A stretch of DNA of 20,418 nt from Prevotella sp. UBA6429 (lineage in GTDB: Bacteria > Bacteroidota > Bacteroidia > Bacteroidales > Bacteroidaceae). Positions 1 to 7,332 of this stretch are shown here, in pieces. The stretch lies in the NCBI GenBank assembly GCA_002437285.1, contig DJOV01000042.1, positions 1 through 20,418 on the forward strand, written 5' to 3'. The notes below the pieces were generated by a model that did not search any database, was not told where the DNA came from, and was given only the letters and a program-made list of their open reading frames with translations. The number at the start of each line of letters is the position of its first letter. The first letter of the stretch is position 1. The position numbers and the translations under genes are program-made.

Positions 1-83
1 GCAAATCGCGTCGCGACCGACAAAAAAGGCGATTTTCGCGTTCTATTTCATCGGTCGTCCGCGACAAACTTTTTGGCCAAAAA
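1..83 (-). repeat. 83-bp dispersed repeat, copy A (inverted relative to the copy at the right end)
   Basis: The reverse complement of 1-83 aligns without gaps to 20311-20393, with 12 mismatches by hand count (about 86% identity). The best conserved core is GATGAAATAGAACGCGAAAA. A decayed third copy lies near 13131-13182. No ORF is conserved in it. The sequence starts exactly at the repeat boundary, which is what a contig broken at a dispersed repeat would look like (inference). Bases 84-171, between this repeat and the icd stop, hold no gene or convincing terminator that I can see. Confidence 0.85.
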
Positions 84-171
84 CCTTGACAATCGGTTTG
101 CCGGTGGCAGCCCGGTATGTGGCGGCTCTTATCCTGGCGATGTGCTCGGTGTGCAGGGTGTTATTATACGA

Positions 172-1386
172 TTATCCCAGCCGCTGCTCGAGATGCTGGC
201 GGATGGTCTGGATGAAGGTCAGCGAGTTGACCTGCTTGACGTCGACACCCTCCATGAGGCCGGCCAGGTCCTTGGTGACCACGCCACTGTTCATCGTGTC
301 GAAGCAAGCGCCTTCGAGTGCGTCGGCGTAGCGCTGCAGCTCGGGCAGTCCGTCCTTCTCGCCACGCTTGCGCAGGGCGCCCGACCAGGCGAAGATGGTG
401 GCGATGGGATTGGTGCTGGTCTCCTCGCCCTCGAGGTAGCGGTAGTAGTGGCGGGTGACGGTGCCGTGGGCCGCCTCATACTCATAGTTGCCATCGGGCG
501 AGACGAGCACGGAGGTCATCATGGCGAGCGAGCCGAAAGCCGTGGACACCATGTCGCTCATCACGTCGCCGTCATAGTTCTTGCATGCCCAGATGAAGCC
601 GCCCTTGGAGCGGATGACGCGCGCCACGGCGTCGTCGATGAGCGTATAGAAGTAGGTGATGCCGAGCCGGTCGAACGTCTCCTTGTAGTGGGCCTCGTAC
701 TCCTCCTCGAAGATGATGCGGAACTGCGCGTCGTAGGTCTTCGAGATGGTGTCCTTGGTGGCAAACCAGAGGTCTTGCCGTGTGTCGATGGCATACTGGA
801 AACAGCTGCGGGCGAAGGAGCGGATGCTCTTGTCGGTGTTGTGCATGCCCTGTATGACGCCAGGACCCTCGAAATGGTGGATCTCCACCTCGCGCTTCTC
901 GCCGCTCTCGCCCTCGAAGACGAGCTTGGCCGTCCCGGCCTCCGGGGCGCGGAGCTCCACACTCTTGTAGACGTCGCCATAGGCATGGCGGGCGATGGTG
1001 ATGGGAGCTTCCCAGCCGCGCACGGCAGGCTTGACGCTGGGCAGCGTGATGGGCGCGCGGAAGACGGTGCCGTCGAGCACCGAGCGGATGGTGCCGTTGG
1101 GGCTCTTCCACATCTGGTGGAGGTGATATTCGTCCATGCGCTTGAGGTTCGGGGTGATCGTGGCGCACTTCACGGCCACGCCCAGGCGCTTGTTGGCCTC
1201 GGCGGCGTCGAGCGTCACCTGGTCGGCGGTGGCGTCGCGGTGGGGCAGTCCCAGGTCATAATATTCGGTCTTGAGGTCGACGAAGGGCAGGATGAGCTCA
1301 TCCTTGATCATCTTCCACAACACACGGGTCATCTCATCGCCGTCCATCTCAACGAGCGGCGTCGTCATCTTGATTTTCTCTGTCAT
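172..1386 (-). CDS. icd: NADP-dependent isocitrate dehydrogenase (eukaryotic-type, dimeric subfamily)
   Basis: Oxidatively decarboxylates isocitrate to 2-oxoglutarate with NADP in the cytoplasm. The 404-residue product matches the length and motifs of the IDH1/IDH2-like subfamily: PLVEMDGDEMTR at 10-21, the isocitrate-binding SPNGTIR at 95-101, the KDTISKTYD segment near 211, LIDD near 249-252, NYDGD at 270-274 and the NADP-binding AHGTVTRH near 306-313. The frame is open up to 1479, inside the upstream gene. The start at 1386 is chosen because it gives the family's usual N terminus (MTEKIKMTTPLVEMDG) and clears the aconitase stop by 53 bases; 1416 is a less likely alternative. It lies downstream of the aconitase gene on the same strand, so both are probably co-transcribed. 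Citrate synthase, the usual third partner, is not seen before the window edge. No odd features in the reading frame. Confidence 0.96.
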   Translation of the reverse strand: MTEKIKMTTPLVEMDGDEMTRVLWKMIKDELILPFVDLKTEYYDLGLPHRDATADQVTLDAAEANKRLGVAVKCATITPNLKRMDEYHLHQMWKSPNGTIRSVLDGTVFRAPITLPSVKPAVRGWEAPITIARHAYGDVYKSVELRAPEAGTAKLVFEGESGEKREVEIHHFEGPGVIQGMHNTDKSIRSFARSCFQYAIDTRQDLWFATKDTISKTYDAQFRIIFEEEYEAHYKETFDRLGITYFYTLIDDAVARVIRSKGGFIWACKNYDGDVMSDMVSTAFGSLAMMTSVLVSPDGNYEYEAAHGTVTRHYYRYLEGEETSTNPIATIFAWSGALRKRGEKDGLPELQRYADALEGACFDTMNSGVVTKDLAGLMEGVDVKQVNSLTFIQTIRQHLEQRLG

Positions 1387-1439
1387 GGGTTCTGTGTTTG
1401 TTTTTGTGGTGTTCATGTTTTTGTCGTTTGGCCAGCGGC

Positions 1440-3686
1440 TCATTTCTCCGCGAGCTTGCGGTAATGGTTGATGAGGCAACCGTCGGCCAGGATGTCGCGC
1501 TCGTCGGGCGTGAGGTTTTGGAAGAGCAGCTGCAACTTCTCCACCCGTCCGTCAGCATGGATGGCCTTGGCCTCGACGGTCTCCTTGCCGGCGAGGATGG
1601 CCTGGCGTATGCGGGGCACAAAGATGCGGTCGCCCACCTCAAGGGCGAAGGGTGTGTCGCGACTGATGGTGAAGGGCACGATGCCCCAGTTGATGCAGTT
1701 GGAGCGGTAACGCTTGGTGGCGTATTCATAGCAGATGTTGGCGTCGCCGCCCAGCACCTTCTGGCACGAGGCTGCCTGCTCGCGTGCCGAACCGTCACCG
1801 GGCTTGTTGGCGAAGACGCAGGAGCCAAACGACGTGTCGGCAGCCGAGGCGCCCACCAGGCCCAGCGTTTCGGCCAGGTCGGCGGGCACGTCGCCCTGGC
1901 GGCGCTGCCGGTCCTTCTGCTGCACTTCCTTCGACCGGCCCACATACTCGGGCACGCGGCGCGACAGCGCAAACTCGGCCAGGCGCAACGGATTGGAGCG
2001 GTAGCTCGACGTCTCGCCCGAGGGGATGAGCTCATCGGTGGTCGTCACAGGGTCGCGGATGACCGCCGTGAGCTGCAGCAGCATGTTGTCGGCCATGGGC
2101 GCCATCTCGGGCCAGTCCTTGATGTTGGGTCCGTAGCGCAGGGGCTGCGCGGGATCGGGATGGCCGAAGCCGCGATAGATGCGCTGGCGGTAGATGCGGT
2201 CGTCGTAGTCGTAGGGGCGGTAGTGGCTCTCGTAGTCCACGTCGGTGGCCGCCGTGATGACACCCCCGCGGGCCGCGGAGGCCGCCACGGAGCGCGCGTC
2301 CATGAGTGCCACCATGGAGATCTGTCCCTGTCCGGGCTTCGACCCCTCACGGTTGGGGAAGTTGCGGGTGGTGTGGCGGATGCTCAGGCCGTTGTTGGCC
2401 GGCACGTCGCCCGCGCCGAAGCACGGTCCGCAGAACGCGGGCTTGACCACCACGCCGGCATCCATGAGGTCGGTGGTGATGCCCGCGCGGTTGGCCGCCA
2501 CGAAGACGGGTGTCGACTGCGGGTAGGCCGAGCAGGTGAAGAAGCCGTTGCCCACAGAGCCTTGGCTGAGGATGGCGGCCGCCTCGCAGAGGTTCTCGTA
2601 GGTGCCGCCGGCGCAACCGGCAATGATGCCCTGGTCGGCATAGACCTTGCCGTCGTGGATCTTGCTCAGCAGGTCGGGGTGTACCTTGTCGCCGAAGCGG
2701 CGCCGCGTGTCGTCCTCCACACGGCGCAGCACGCCCTCGGGGTCGGCCTGCAACTCGTGGATGGTGACGGCATTGGAGGGATGGTAGGGCAAGGCGATCA
2801 TCGACTCCTGCGACGAGAGGTCGATGCGTACCATGCTGTCGTAGTAGGCCACGGGGCCGGGCTTGAGCTCGCGGTAGTCGGCCGCACGGTGATGCAGCTC
2901 ATAGAACTGGCGCACACGCTCGTCGGTCACCCAGATGGAACTCAGGCAGGTGGTCTCGGTGGTCATCACGTCGATGCCTGAGCGGAAGTCGACCGAGAGG
3001 TTGGCCACTCCCGGGCCGGCAAACTCAAGCACCTTGTTCTTCACGAAGCCACTCTCAAAGACGGCCTTGGTGAGCGAGATGGCCACATCGTGCGGTCCGA
3101 TGCCGTGGCGCGGCGTGCCCTCGAGCCACACCAGCACCACCTCGGGAGCCTTGATGTCCCAGGTGTTGCGCAGGAGCTGCTTGACAAGCTCGCCGCCGCC
3201 TTCGCCCACACCCATGTTGCCATAGGAGCCGTAGCGCGTGTGGGAGTCGGAACCGAGGATCATGTTGCCGCACTTCACCATCTCCTCACGGGCAAACTGA
3301 TGGATGACCGCCTGGTTGGCCGGCACGTAGATGCCGCCATAGCGCTTGGCCGCCGAGAGGCCGAAGACGTGGTCGTCCTCATTGATGGTGCCGCCCACGG
3401 CGCAGAGCGAGTTGTGGCAGTTGGTCATGGCGTAAGGCAACGGAAACTCCTTCAGCCCGCTGGCTCGCGCCGTCTGGATGATGCCCACGTAGGTGATGTC
3501 GTGTGACATCATCGCGTCGAAGCGGATGTGCATGTCACGTCCCTTGCCCTTGCCCACGTCGTGGGCGCGCAAGATGCCATAGGCAATGGTCTGCTCGCGA
3601 GCCTCGTCGGGCGTCAGGCCCGCATAGTCGTCGCGTATCTCTTTTCCGTTGAGGAGATAGACTCCATGATTGATGAGTTCCACCAT
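1440..3686 (-). CDS. Aconitase-superfamily hydratase, probable aconitate hydratase
   Basis: Probably interconverts citrate and isocitrate using a [4Fe-4S] cluster, supplying the adjacent isocitrate dehydrogenase. The 748-residue protein keeps the cluster cysteines: C358 in AGCAGGTYEN (where mitochondrial aconitase has GSCTNSSYED), and C419/C422 in FCGPCFGAG. DSHTRYGSYGNMGVGEGG (147-164), RNF (441-443) and the swivel-domain GDGSAREQAA (630-639; catalytic Ser633 and Arg635) are also present. The N terminus (MVELINHGVYLLNG) does not look like classical mitochondrial-type or AcnA aconitases. The protein looks closer to the divergent 'hydratase' branch of the superfamily, so the substrate is supported by context rather than by close identity. 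ATG at 3686 is the first start after an AT-rich leader. Other possibility: a hydratase for a related tricarboxylate. Confidence 0.88.
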   Translation of the reverse strand: MVELINHGVYLLNGKEIRDDYAGLTPDEAREQTIAYGILRAHDVGKGKGRDMHIRFDAMMSHDITYVGIIQTARASGLKEFPLPYAMTNCHNSLCAVGGTINEDDHVFGLSAAKRYGGIYVPANQAVIHQFAREEMVKCGNMILGSDSHTRYGSYGNMGVGEGGGELVKQLLRNTWDIKAPEVVLVWLEGTPRHGIGPHDVAISLTKAVFESGFVKNKVLEFAGPGVANLSVDFRSGIDVMTTETTCLSSIWVTDERVRQFYELHHRAADYRELKPGPVAYYDSMVRIDLSSQESMIALPYHPSNAVTIHELQADPEGVLRRVEDDTRRRFGDKVHPDLLSKIHDGKVYADQGIIAGCAGGTYENLCEAAAILSQGSVGNGFFTCSAYPQSTPVFVAANRAGITTDLMDAGVVVKPAFCGPCFGAGDVPANNGLSIRHTTRNFPNREGSKPGQGQISMVALMDARSVAASAARGGVITAATDVDYESHYRPYDYDDRIYRQRIYRGFGHPDPAQPLRYGPNIKDWPEMAPMADNMLLQLTAVIRDPVTTTDELIPSGETSSYRSNPLRLAEFALSRRVPEYVGRSKEVQQKDRQRRQGDVPADLAETLGLVGASAADTSFGSCVFANKPGDGSAREQAASCQKVLGGDANICYEYATKRYRSNCINWGIVPFTISRDTPFALEVGDRIFVPRIRQAILAGKETVEAKAIHADGRVEKLQLLFQNLTPDERDILADGCLINHYRKLAEK

Positions 3687-3715
3687 AATATCATTGTGTT
3701 TTGGTTTTCAAGGAA

Positions 3716-3723
3716 TAAAGTTA
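3716..3723 (-). promoter_or_regulatory. Possible -7 element for the aconitase-icd unit
   Basis: On the minus strand this reads TAACTTTA, one mismatch from the Bacteroidetes -7 consensus TAnnTTTG, about 30 bases before the ATG at 3686. No good TTTG -33 element is visible about 20 bases upstream, so the call is tentative. Confidence 0.4.
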
Positions 3724-3990
3724 CGACTATTTTATCATTTACGGGCACTATTCCTTGCATTTTCTTTCAAAAAAGCTCATTTTTGTGACTTTTGGGTATA
3801 TTTTATGCAAATATCCTACTATTCGGACATTCTCTCACGCCTTGTCCAGGCAAATGCGGCCATTGGCTTCCCGCCGATGTGGGGCAGCGGGGAAAACGGG
3901 AGGAACCGACAGAAACAGGAGGGGAGAAAGTGACATTTCGCACTCGGAAAAAGAAAAAGAGTGACAGCCGAACCCGTTTTCTCATTATTA
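3724..3990. other. Divergent intergenic region with no gene seen
   Basis: This AT-rich to mixed stretch separates the divergent aconitase and dTDP-glucose dehydratase units. Short open frames occur in it, but none has recognisable protein character. Around 3924-3976 two loose copies of an AAAGTGACA / GAGTGACAG element followed by CCGAACCC or CACTCGG resemble the 33-bp repeat near fmt (12033-12131), but too weakly to call as the same family. Confidence 0.5.
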
Positions 3991-3995
3991 TTTTA

Positions 3996-4003
3996 TAACT
4001 TTG
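3996..4003 (+). promoter_or_regulatory. Bacteroidetes -7 promoter element for rfbB
   Basis: TAACTTTG is a perfect match to TAnnTTTG, about 70 bases before the chosen start. A T-run at 3977-3980 is the only candidate -33 element, with somewhat short spacing (15 bases). If it is used, transcription starts near 4010, which rules out the upstream GTG at 3961 and favours the ATGs at 4060 or 4072. Confidence 0.6.
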
Positions 4004-4071
4004 CAGCAATGACCCACCGAGGCCCGCATCAAGCCTCGCACATCGTTTTTTCTAACATAATGACCCAAGAC

Positions 4072-5217
4072 ATGGAACAACAGTTTAAGCGCAACATCAT
4101 CATCACGGGTGGAGCCGGTTTCATCGGCTCGCATGTGGTGCGCCTCTTCGTCAACAAATATCCCGAGTATCACATCATCAATGTCGACAAGCTGACCTAC
4201 GCCGGCAACCTGGCCAACCTGAAGGACATCGAGCAGAAACCCAACTACACCTTCGTGAAGGCTGACATCTGCGACTTCGACACCATGCGCCAGCTCATGG
4301 AGCAGCACCATGTCGACGGCATCATCCACCTGGCCGCCGAGAGTCATGTGGACCGTTCCATCCGCGACCCGTTCACCTTCGCCCAGACCAACGTCATGGG
4401 CACGTTGTCACTCCTCCAGGCAGCCAAGCTCACCTGGGAGGCCCGGCCCGAGGGATACGAGGGCAAGCGTTTCTACCACATCTCTACCGACGAGGTCTAC
4501 GGCGCCCTTGCGCTCACCGACCCTGAGGGTGTGGAGAGCCCCTTCACGACCAAGGCCTCATCCGAGCATCACCACGCCTACGGACGCGAGTTCTTCACCG
4601 AGGACCGCAAGTACCAGCCCCACAGCCCCTATTCGGCCTCGAAGGCTTCGAGCGACCACTTCGTGCGCGCGTTCCACGACACCTACGGCATGCCCACCAT
4701 CGTCACCAACTGCTCCAACAACTACGGCCCCTACCAGTTCCCGGAGAAGCTCATCCCGCTCTTCATCAACAACATACGCCACCGCAAGCCGCTCCCCGTC
4801 TATGGCGAGGGCCTCAATGTGCGCGACTGGCTCTACGTGGTGGACCACGCCCGTGCCATCGACCTCATCTTCCATGAGGGCAAAGTGGCCGACACTTATA
4901 ATATCGGTGGCTTCAACGAGTGGAAGAACATCGACATCGTGAAACTGCTCATCCGCACCACCGACCGACTGCTGGGGCGTGCCGAGGGCGAAGACATGAA
5001 CCTCATCACCCACGTCACCGACCGCAAGGGACACGACCTGCGCTACGCCATCGACAGCCGCAAGCTGCAACGCGAGCTGGGATGGGAGCCCAGCCTGCAG
5101 TTTGAGGAGGGCATCGAGAAGACCGTCCGCTGGTATCTCGACAACCAAGACTGGCTCGACAACGTGACCTCGGGCAACTACCAGCGCTACTACGAGGAGA
5201 TGTACAGCAAGCGGTAA
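4072..5217 (+). CDS. rfbB: dTDP-glucose 4,6-dehydratase
   Basis: Converts dTDP-glucose to dTDP-4-keto-6-deoxyglucose, the second step toward dTDP-rhamnose and related surface sugars; cytoplasmic and NAD-dependent. The extended short-chain dehydrogenase fold is clear: the glycine motif GGAGFIGSHV at 13-22, HLAAESHVDRS near 86-96, STDEVYG at 138-144 with the catalytic Thr-Asp-Glu, and Y187xxxK191 in YSASK. The 381-residue length fits the family. The frame is open back to a GTG at 3961, but the promoter -7 element lies inside that extension. ATG at 4072 gives a normal N terminus, and ATG at 4060 is nearly as good. It stands alone here, without rmlA, rmlC or rmlD next to it. Confidence 0.95.
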   Translation: MEQQFKRNIIITGGAGFIGSHVVRLFVNKYPEYHIINVDKLTYAGNLANLKDIEQKPNYTFVKADICDFDTMRQLMEQHHVDGIIHLAAESHVDRSIRDPFTFAQTNVMGTLSLLQAAKLTWEARPEGYEGKRFYHISTDEVYGALALTDPEGVESPFTTKASSEHHHAYGREFFTEDRKYQPHSPYSASKASSDHFVRAFHDTYGMPTIVTNCSNNYGPYQFPEKLIPLFINNIRHRKPLPVYGEGLNVRDWLYVVDHARAIDLIFHEGKVADTYNIGGFNEWKNIDIVKLLIRTTDRLLGRAEGEDMNLITHVTDRKGHDLRYAIDSRKLQRELGWEPSLQFEEGIEKTVRWYLDNQDWLDNVTSGNYQRYYEEMYSKR

Positions 5218-5247
5218 GCTGCTACAACCATCATAAGGCATCAAGCC

Positions 5248-5306
5248 AAAGCCGGATGGCCCATGGCAGAAACCTTGTCGTTTCCCATCATGGACCATCC
5301 GGCTTT
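5248..5306. terminator. Long hairpin between converging rfbB and the TSCPD gene
   Basis: The arms 5248-5265 and 5289-5306 (AAAGCCGGATGG pairing with CCATCCGGCTTT and extending inward) pair over 18 bases with one mismatch. A GAAAC/GTTTC stem can form inside the loop. The hairpin lies just after the rfbB stop and just past the stop of the opposing gene, so it can serve both directions. Only short A/T runs flank it. Confidence 0.65.
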
Positions 5307-5345
5307 CTGTGTTTGCGCGGCGGATGACAAACTTTGCGTGAATCC

Positions 5346-5600
5346 TTACATCTTCTTGATCTCTTCCAGCGCGCGGCACAACTGGTCGGGGCAGCTTGTG
5401 CCCTTGTTGCCACACAGCGTGCCCTTGAGCCGGACGATCACATCGTCGGCACGCATGCCTTTCACCAGTTGGGAGATGCCTTTCAGGTTGCCGTTGCAAC
5501 CTCCCACAAACGACACGCTCTCCACCACGTTGTCGTCGCTCACCGTCAGGTCTATCATGCGGCTGCATGTGCCCACGGTGTTGTAAACCAAATGCTTCAT
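5346..5600 (-). CDS. TSCPD domain-containing small protein
   Basis: An 84-residue cytoplasmic protein with the TSCPD signature (TSCPDQL at 68-74) and five cysteines (12, 35, 63, 70, 75). Families of this domain occur alone and at the C terminus of B12-dependent ribonucleotide reductases. The free-standing proteins have no firmly known function; metal or redox roles are suggested by the cysteines. The start at 5600 gives MKHLVYNTVGTCS, a normal N terminus; the frame extends upstream to 5762 but that part looks non-coding. It faces rfbB tail to tail and diverges from the FKBP gene. Its leader holds a 21-bp tandem duplication and a consensus -7 element. Confidence 0.88.
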   Translation of the reverse strand: MKHLVYNTVGTCSRMIDLTVSDDNVVESVSFVGGCNGNLKGISQLVKGMRADDVIVRLKGTLCGNKGTSCPDQLCRALEEIKKM

Positions 5601-5616
5601 CTTCTTTTTTCTACTG

Positions 5617-5658
5617 TTTTTATCTCTACAGAAAGTGTTTTTGCCTCTACAGGAAGTG
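5617..5658 (-). repeat. Two tandem 21-bp units in the leader of the TSCPD gene
   Basis: On the minus strand two adjacent 21-base units begin CACTTCCTGTAGAG and CACTTTCTGTAGAG, each followed by an A-rich tail, and agree at about 18 of 21 positions. They lie between the -7 element at 5680-5687 and the start codon, so they would be in the mRNA leader. The spacing equals two helical turns. Confidence 0.75.
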
Positions 5659-5679
5659 AAAAGAGGCTGTTCCACATCG

Positions 5680-5687
5680 CAAAGATA
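5680..5687 (-). promoter_or_regulatory. Bacteroidetes -7 promoter element for the TSCPD gene
   Basis: The minus strand reads TATCTTTG, a perfect TAnnTTTG match, about 80 bases before the ATG at 5600. A TTG lies 16 bases upstream, which is closer than the usual 19-21. Confidence 0.55.
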
Positions 5688-5802
5688 CGTCTTTTCGTTG
5701 AAACAACGATGTTTTTCCTGTGGATATTCGTGAGATAGACGCACATGTGCGGCGCCGCACACATATTCTCCCGCTTCATCTTGCAGATTTCATCCGAAAG
5801 GC

Positions 5803-5833
5803 TTGCACATCCCGGACTTTTTGATTTCCTTTG
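5803..5833 (+). promoter_or_regulatory. Probable promoter of the FKBP gene
   Basis: TTG at 5803-5805, a 20-base spacer and TTCCTTTG at 5826-5833 match the Bacteroidetes -33/-7 layout with one base off in the -7 element. The start codon follows about 33 bases downstream. Confidence 0.5.
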
Positions 5834-5866
5834 CAGGCAATAACCATCACACACACACACAATATC

Positions 5867-6265
5867 ATGGTAAAGAAAGCGTATGCCGAGGCCAACCGCC
5901 AATGGTTGGAGGCCAAGGCGCAAGAGGAGGGCGTGAAGGCGCTCGACAAGGGTGTATATTATAAGGTGTTGGCAGAGGGCAAGGCAGACGGTCGCCATCC
6001 CTCGCGCCGCAGCATCGTGACGGCCCACTACACGGGATGGACCATCAACGGCAAGAAGTTTGACTCCAGCCGGGGCGGCACGCCCGTGGCCTTCCGGCTG
6101 TCTGACCTCATCGAGGGTTGGATAGTGGCCATGCAGCAGATGTGCGTGGGCGACAAGTGGGAAATCTATCTCCCTGCCGAGATGGGCTATGGCCGTTTCT
6201 CGCAGCCAGGCATACCGGGCGGTTCCACGCTCATCTTCGAAATCGAATTGCTCGGCATCGCGTAG
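5867..6265 (+). CDS. FKBP-type peptidyl-prolyl cis-trans isomerase
   Basis: Catalyses cis-trans isomerisation of prolyl peptide bonds during protein folding. The 132-residue product has a short helical N terminus rich in Lys, Glu and Ala, then one FKBP domain. The domain shows VTAHYTGWTINGKKFDSS, the LIEGWIVAMQQMCVGDKWEI flap region and LPAEMGYG, and it ends in a beta strand (STLIFEIELLGI). There is no signal peptide, so it is probably cytoplasmic. The start at 5867 is preferred over 5831 because the extra residues (MQAITITHTHN) come from a CA-repeat and the -7 element overlaps them. It is transcribed alone, divergent from the TSCPD gene. Confidence 0.93.
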   Translation: MVKKAYAEANRQWLEAKAQEEGVKALDKGVYYKVLAEGKADGRHPSRRSIVTAHYTGWTINGKKFDSSRGGTPVAFRLSDLIEGWIVAMQQMCVGDKWEIYLPAEMGYGRFSQPGIPGGSTLIFEIELLGIA

Positions 6266-6401
6266 GTAGGGGCGCAGCGCCGCTTCATCGGCGCAAGCAC
6301 CCGCACCCGCCAAAAGCTACGCACCGGCACGCTTACCCCACTGCGCATTATCATCAAAAGTGATATGCCAAGCCTTGCCGTCAGAGAAAAAAGAAAAAAA
6401 A

Positions 6402-6433
6402 TTTGGAGATAACAAAATAAATCAATAAATTTG
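6402..6433 (+). promoter_or_regulatory. Consensus Bacteroidetes promoter of the sigma-factor gene
   Basis: TTTG at 6402-6405, a 20-base spacer and TAAATTTG at 6426-6433 match the housekeeping Bacteroidetes promoter exactly. The leader to the ATG at 6526 is about 85 bases. The match suggests the primary sigma factor, not autoregulation, drives this gene. Confidence 0.75.
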
Positions 6434-6525
6434 CAGTTGTTAAACCCCTAACACAACAGTTTATAAGTTTTTAAAATCGATAGCCTATCGACACACCTCT
6501 ACTTCATAACTAAACACACAAAGAA

Positions 6526-7122
6526 ATGAAGAATCTCGCAGATATGACCGACGAGGAGTTGGCATTATGCTACGTGGATGGTAACAACGAGGCTTTCGAC
6601 GAACTGTTGTCACGCAACCAATCGAAAATCTTCGCATATATCATGTTTGTCGTGCGCGACGATGACTTGGCCAATGACATCTTCCAGGAGACGTTTGTCA
6701 AAATCATCGTGAAGCTGCAGCACGGCAAGTATGCGCCCACCGGCAAGTTTGGCGCATGGTGCATGCGCATAGCGCACAACGTCATCATGGACTGGTATCG
6801 CGACCAGCGAGCCGACCGCATCGTGGAGCCCACCGAGGACAACGACCTGTCAAACCTGGGGCAAGAGAGCGTCATGGTGGCCAACATCGAGGACCGCCTG
6901 CTCAACGACCAGGTGCTGCTCGACGTGCGCCGCATGATGAACCATCTGCCAGCCAGCCAGCGTGAGGTGGTGTACATGCGCTTCTACCAGCAGCTGTCGT
7001 TCAAGGAGATTGCCGACACCACCAATGTCAGCATCAACACCGCCCTGGGCCGCATGCGCTATGCCCTGATCAACATGCGCCGCATGGCGCGCGACTACGA
7101 CATGCAGCTGCAGCTGTCCTGA
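6526..7122 (+). CDS. RNA polymerase sigma-70 family factor, ECF-like
   Basis: A 198-residue alternative sigma factor that directs RNA polymerase to specific promoters. Region 2 is seen at about 20-90 (AFDELLSRNQSKIFAYI, DDLANDIFQETFVKI, then FGAWCMRIAHNVIMDWYR). Region 4 is at about 140-190 (LPASQREVVYMRFYQQLSF and KEIADTTNVSINTALGRMRY, a helix-turn-helix). Regions 1 and 3 are missing, as in ECF factors. No anti-sigma gene follows: the next gene is on the other strand behind a terminator. It may therefore be an orphan or constitutively active factor. The start follows an A-rich stretch, as is usual in this phylum. Confidence 0.93.
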   Translation: MKNLADMTDEELALCYVDGNNEAFDELLSRNQSKIFAYIMFVVRDDDLANDIFQETFVKIIVKLQHGKYAPTGKFGAWCMRIAHNVIMDWYRDQRADRIVEPTEDNDLSNLGQESVMVANIEDRLLNDQVLLDVRRMMNHLPASQREVVYMRFYQQLSFKEIADTTNVSINTALGRMRYALINMRRMARDYDMQLQLS

Positions 7123-7196
7123 CGCAGGCAAGGCTTTTCACACGGTTGGGACACGACTGCAATCGGACTCAGCACGCGCCGCGTCTCGAACACGAC

Positions 7197-7236
7197 AAGC
7201 ACCGCGATTCGGTCTCGGCAAGCACCGCAAATCGGT
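7197..7236 (+). repeat. Short direct repeat downstream of the sigma-factor gene
   Basis: AAGCACCGCGATTCGGT at 7197-7213 recurs as AAGCACCGCAAATCGGT at 7220-7236 (15 of 17 bases, period 23). A weaker relative lies near 7155-7166. It sits between the stop codon and the terminator. Confidence 0.5.
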
Positions 7237-7251
7237 TGCAACAATTATAAC

Positions 7252-7293
7252 GAATGGGCACAACAGGTTATTTGAAGTCTGTTGCGCCCATTC
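7252..7293 (+). terminator. Rho-independent terminator of the sigma-factor gene
   Basis: Arms 7252-7266 (GAATGGGCACAACAG) and 7279-7293 (CTGTTGCGCCCATTC) pair over 15 bases with one mismatch, followed by TTTTTG and a second T-run. Confidence 0.85.
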
Positions 7294-7332
7294 TTTTTGT
7301 TGGGTTTTTGTTTCCGTGACGCCCGGCCGGCG

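Noticed and set aside
84..171. Start of citrate synthase after icd
   Set aside because: No frame in this stretch resembles the citrate synthase N terminus, and the dispersed repeat follows at once.
73..1464. Long plus-strand open frame (463 codons) opposite icd
   Set aside because: It is antisense to a clear isocitrate dehydrogenase and has the Val/Gly/His-rich composition of a mirror frame in GC-rich coding DNA; no family motif is seen.
1398..2981. Long plus-strand open frame (527 codons) opposite the aconitase-family gene
   Set aside because: Same reason: the minus strand encodes a protein with intact active-site motifs, and this frame has none.
5311..5339. Another copy of the 83-bp repeat (GACAAACTTT match)
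   Set aside because: Only about ten bases agree, which is expected by chance in a window of this size.
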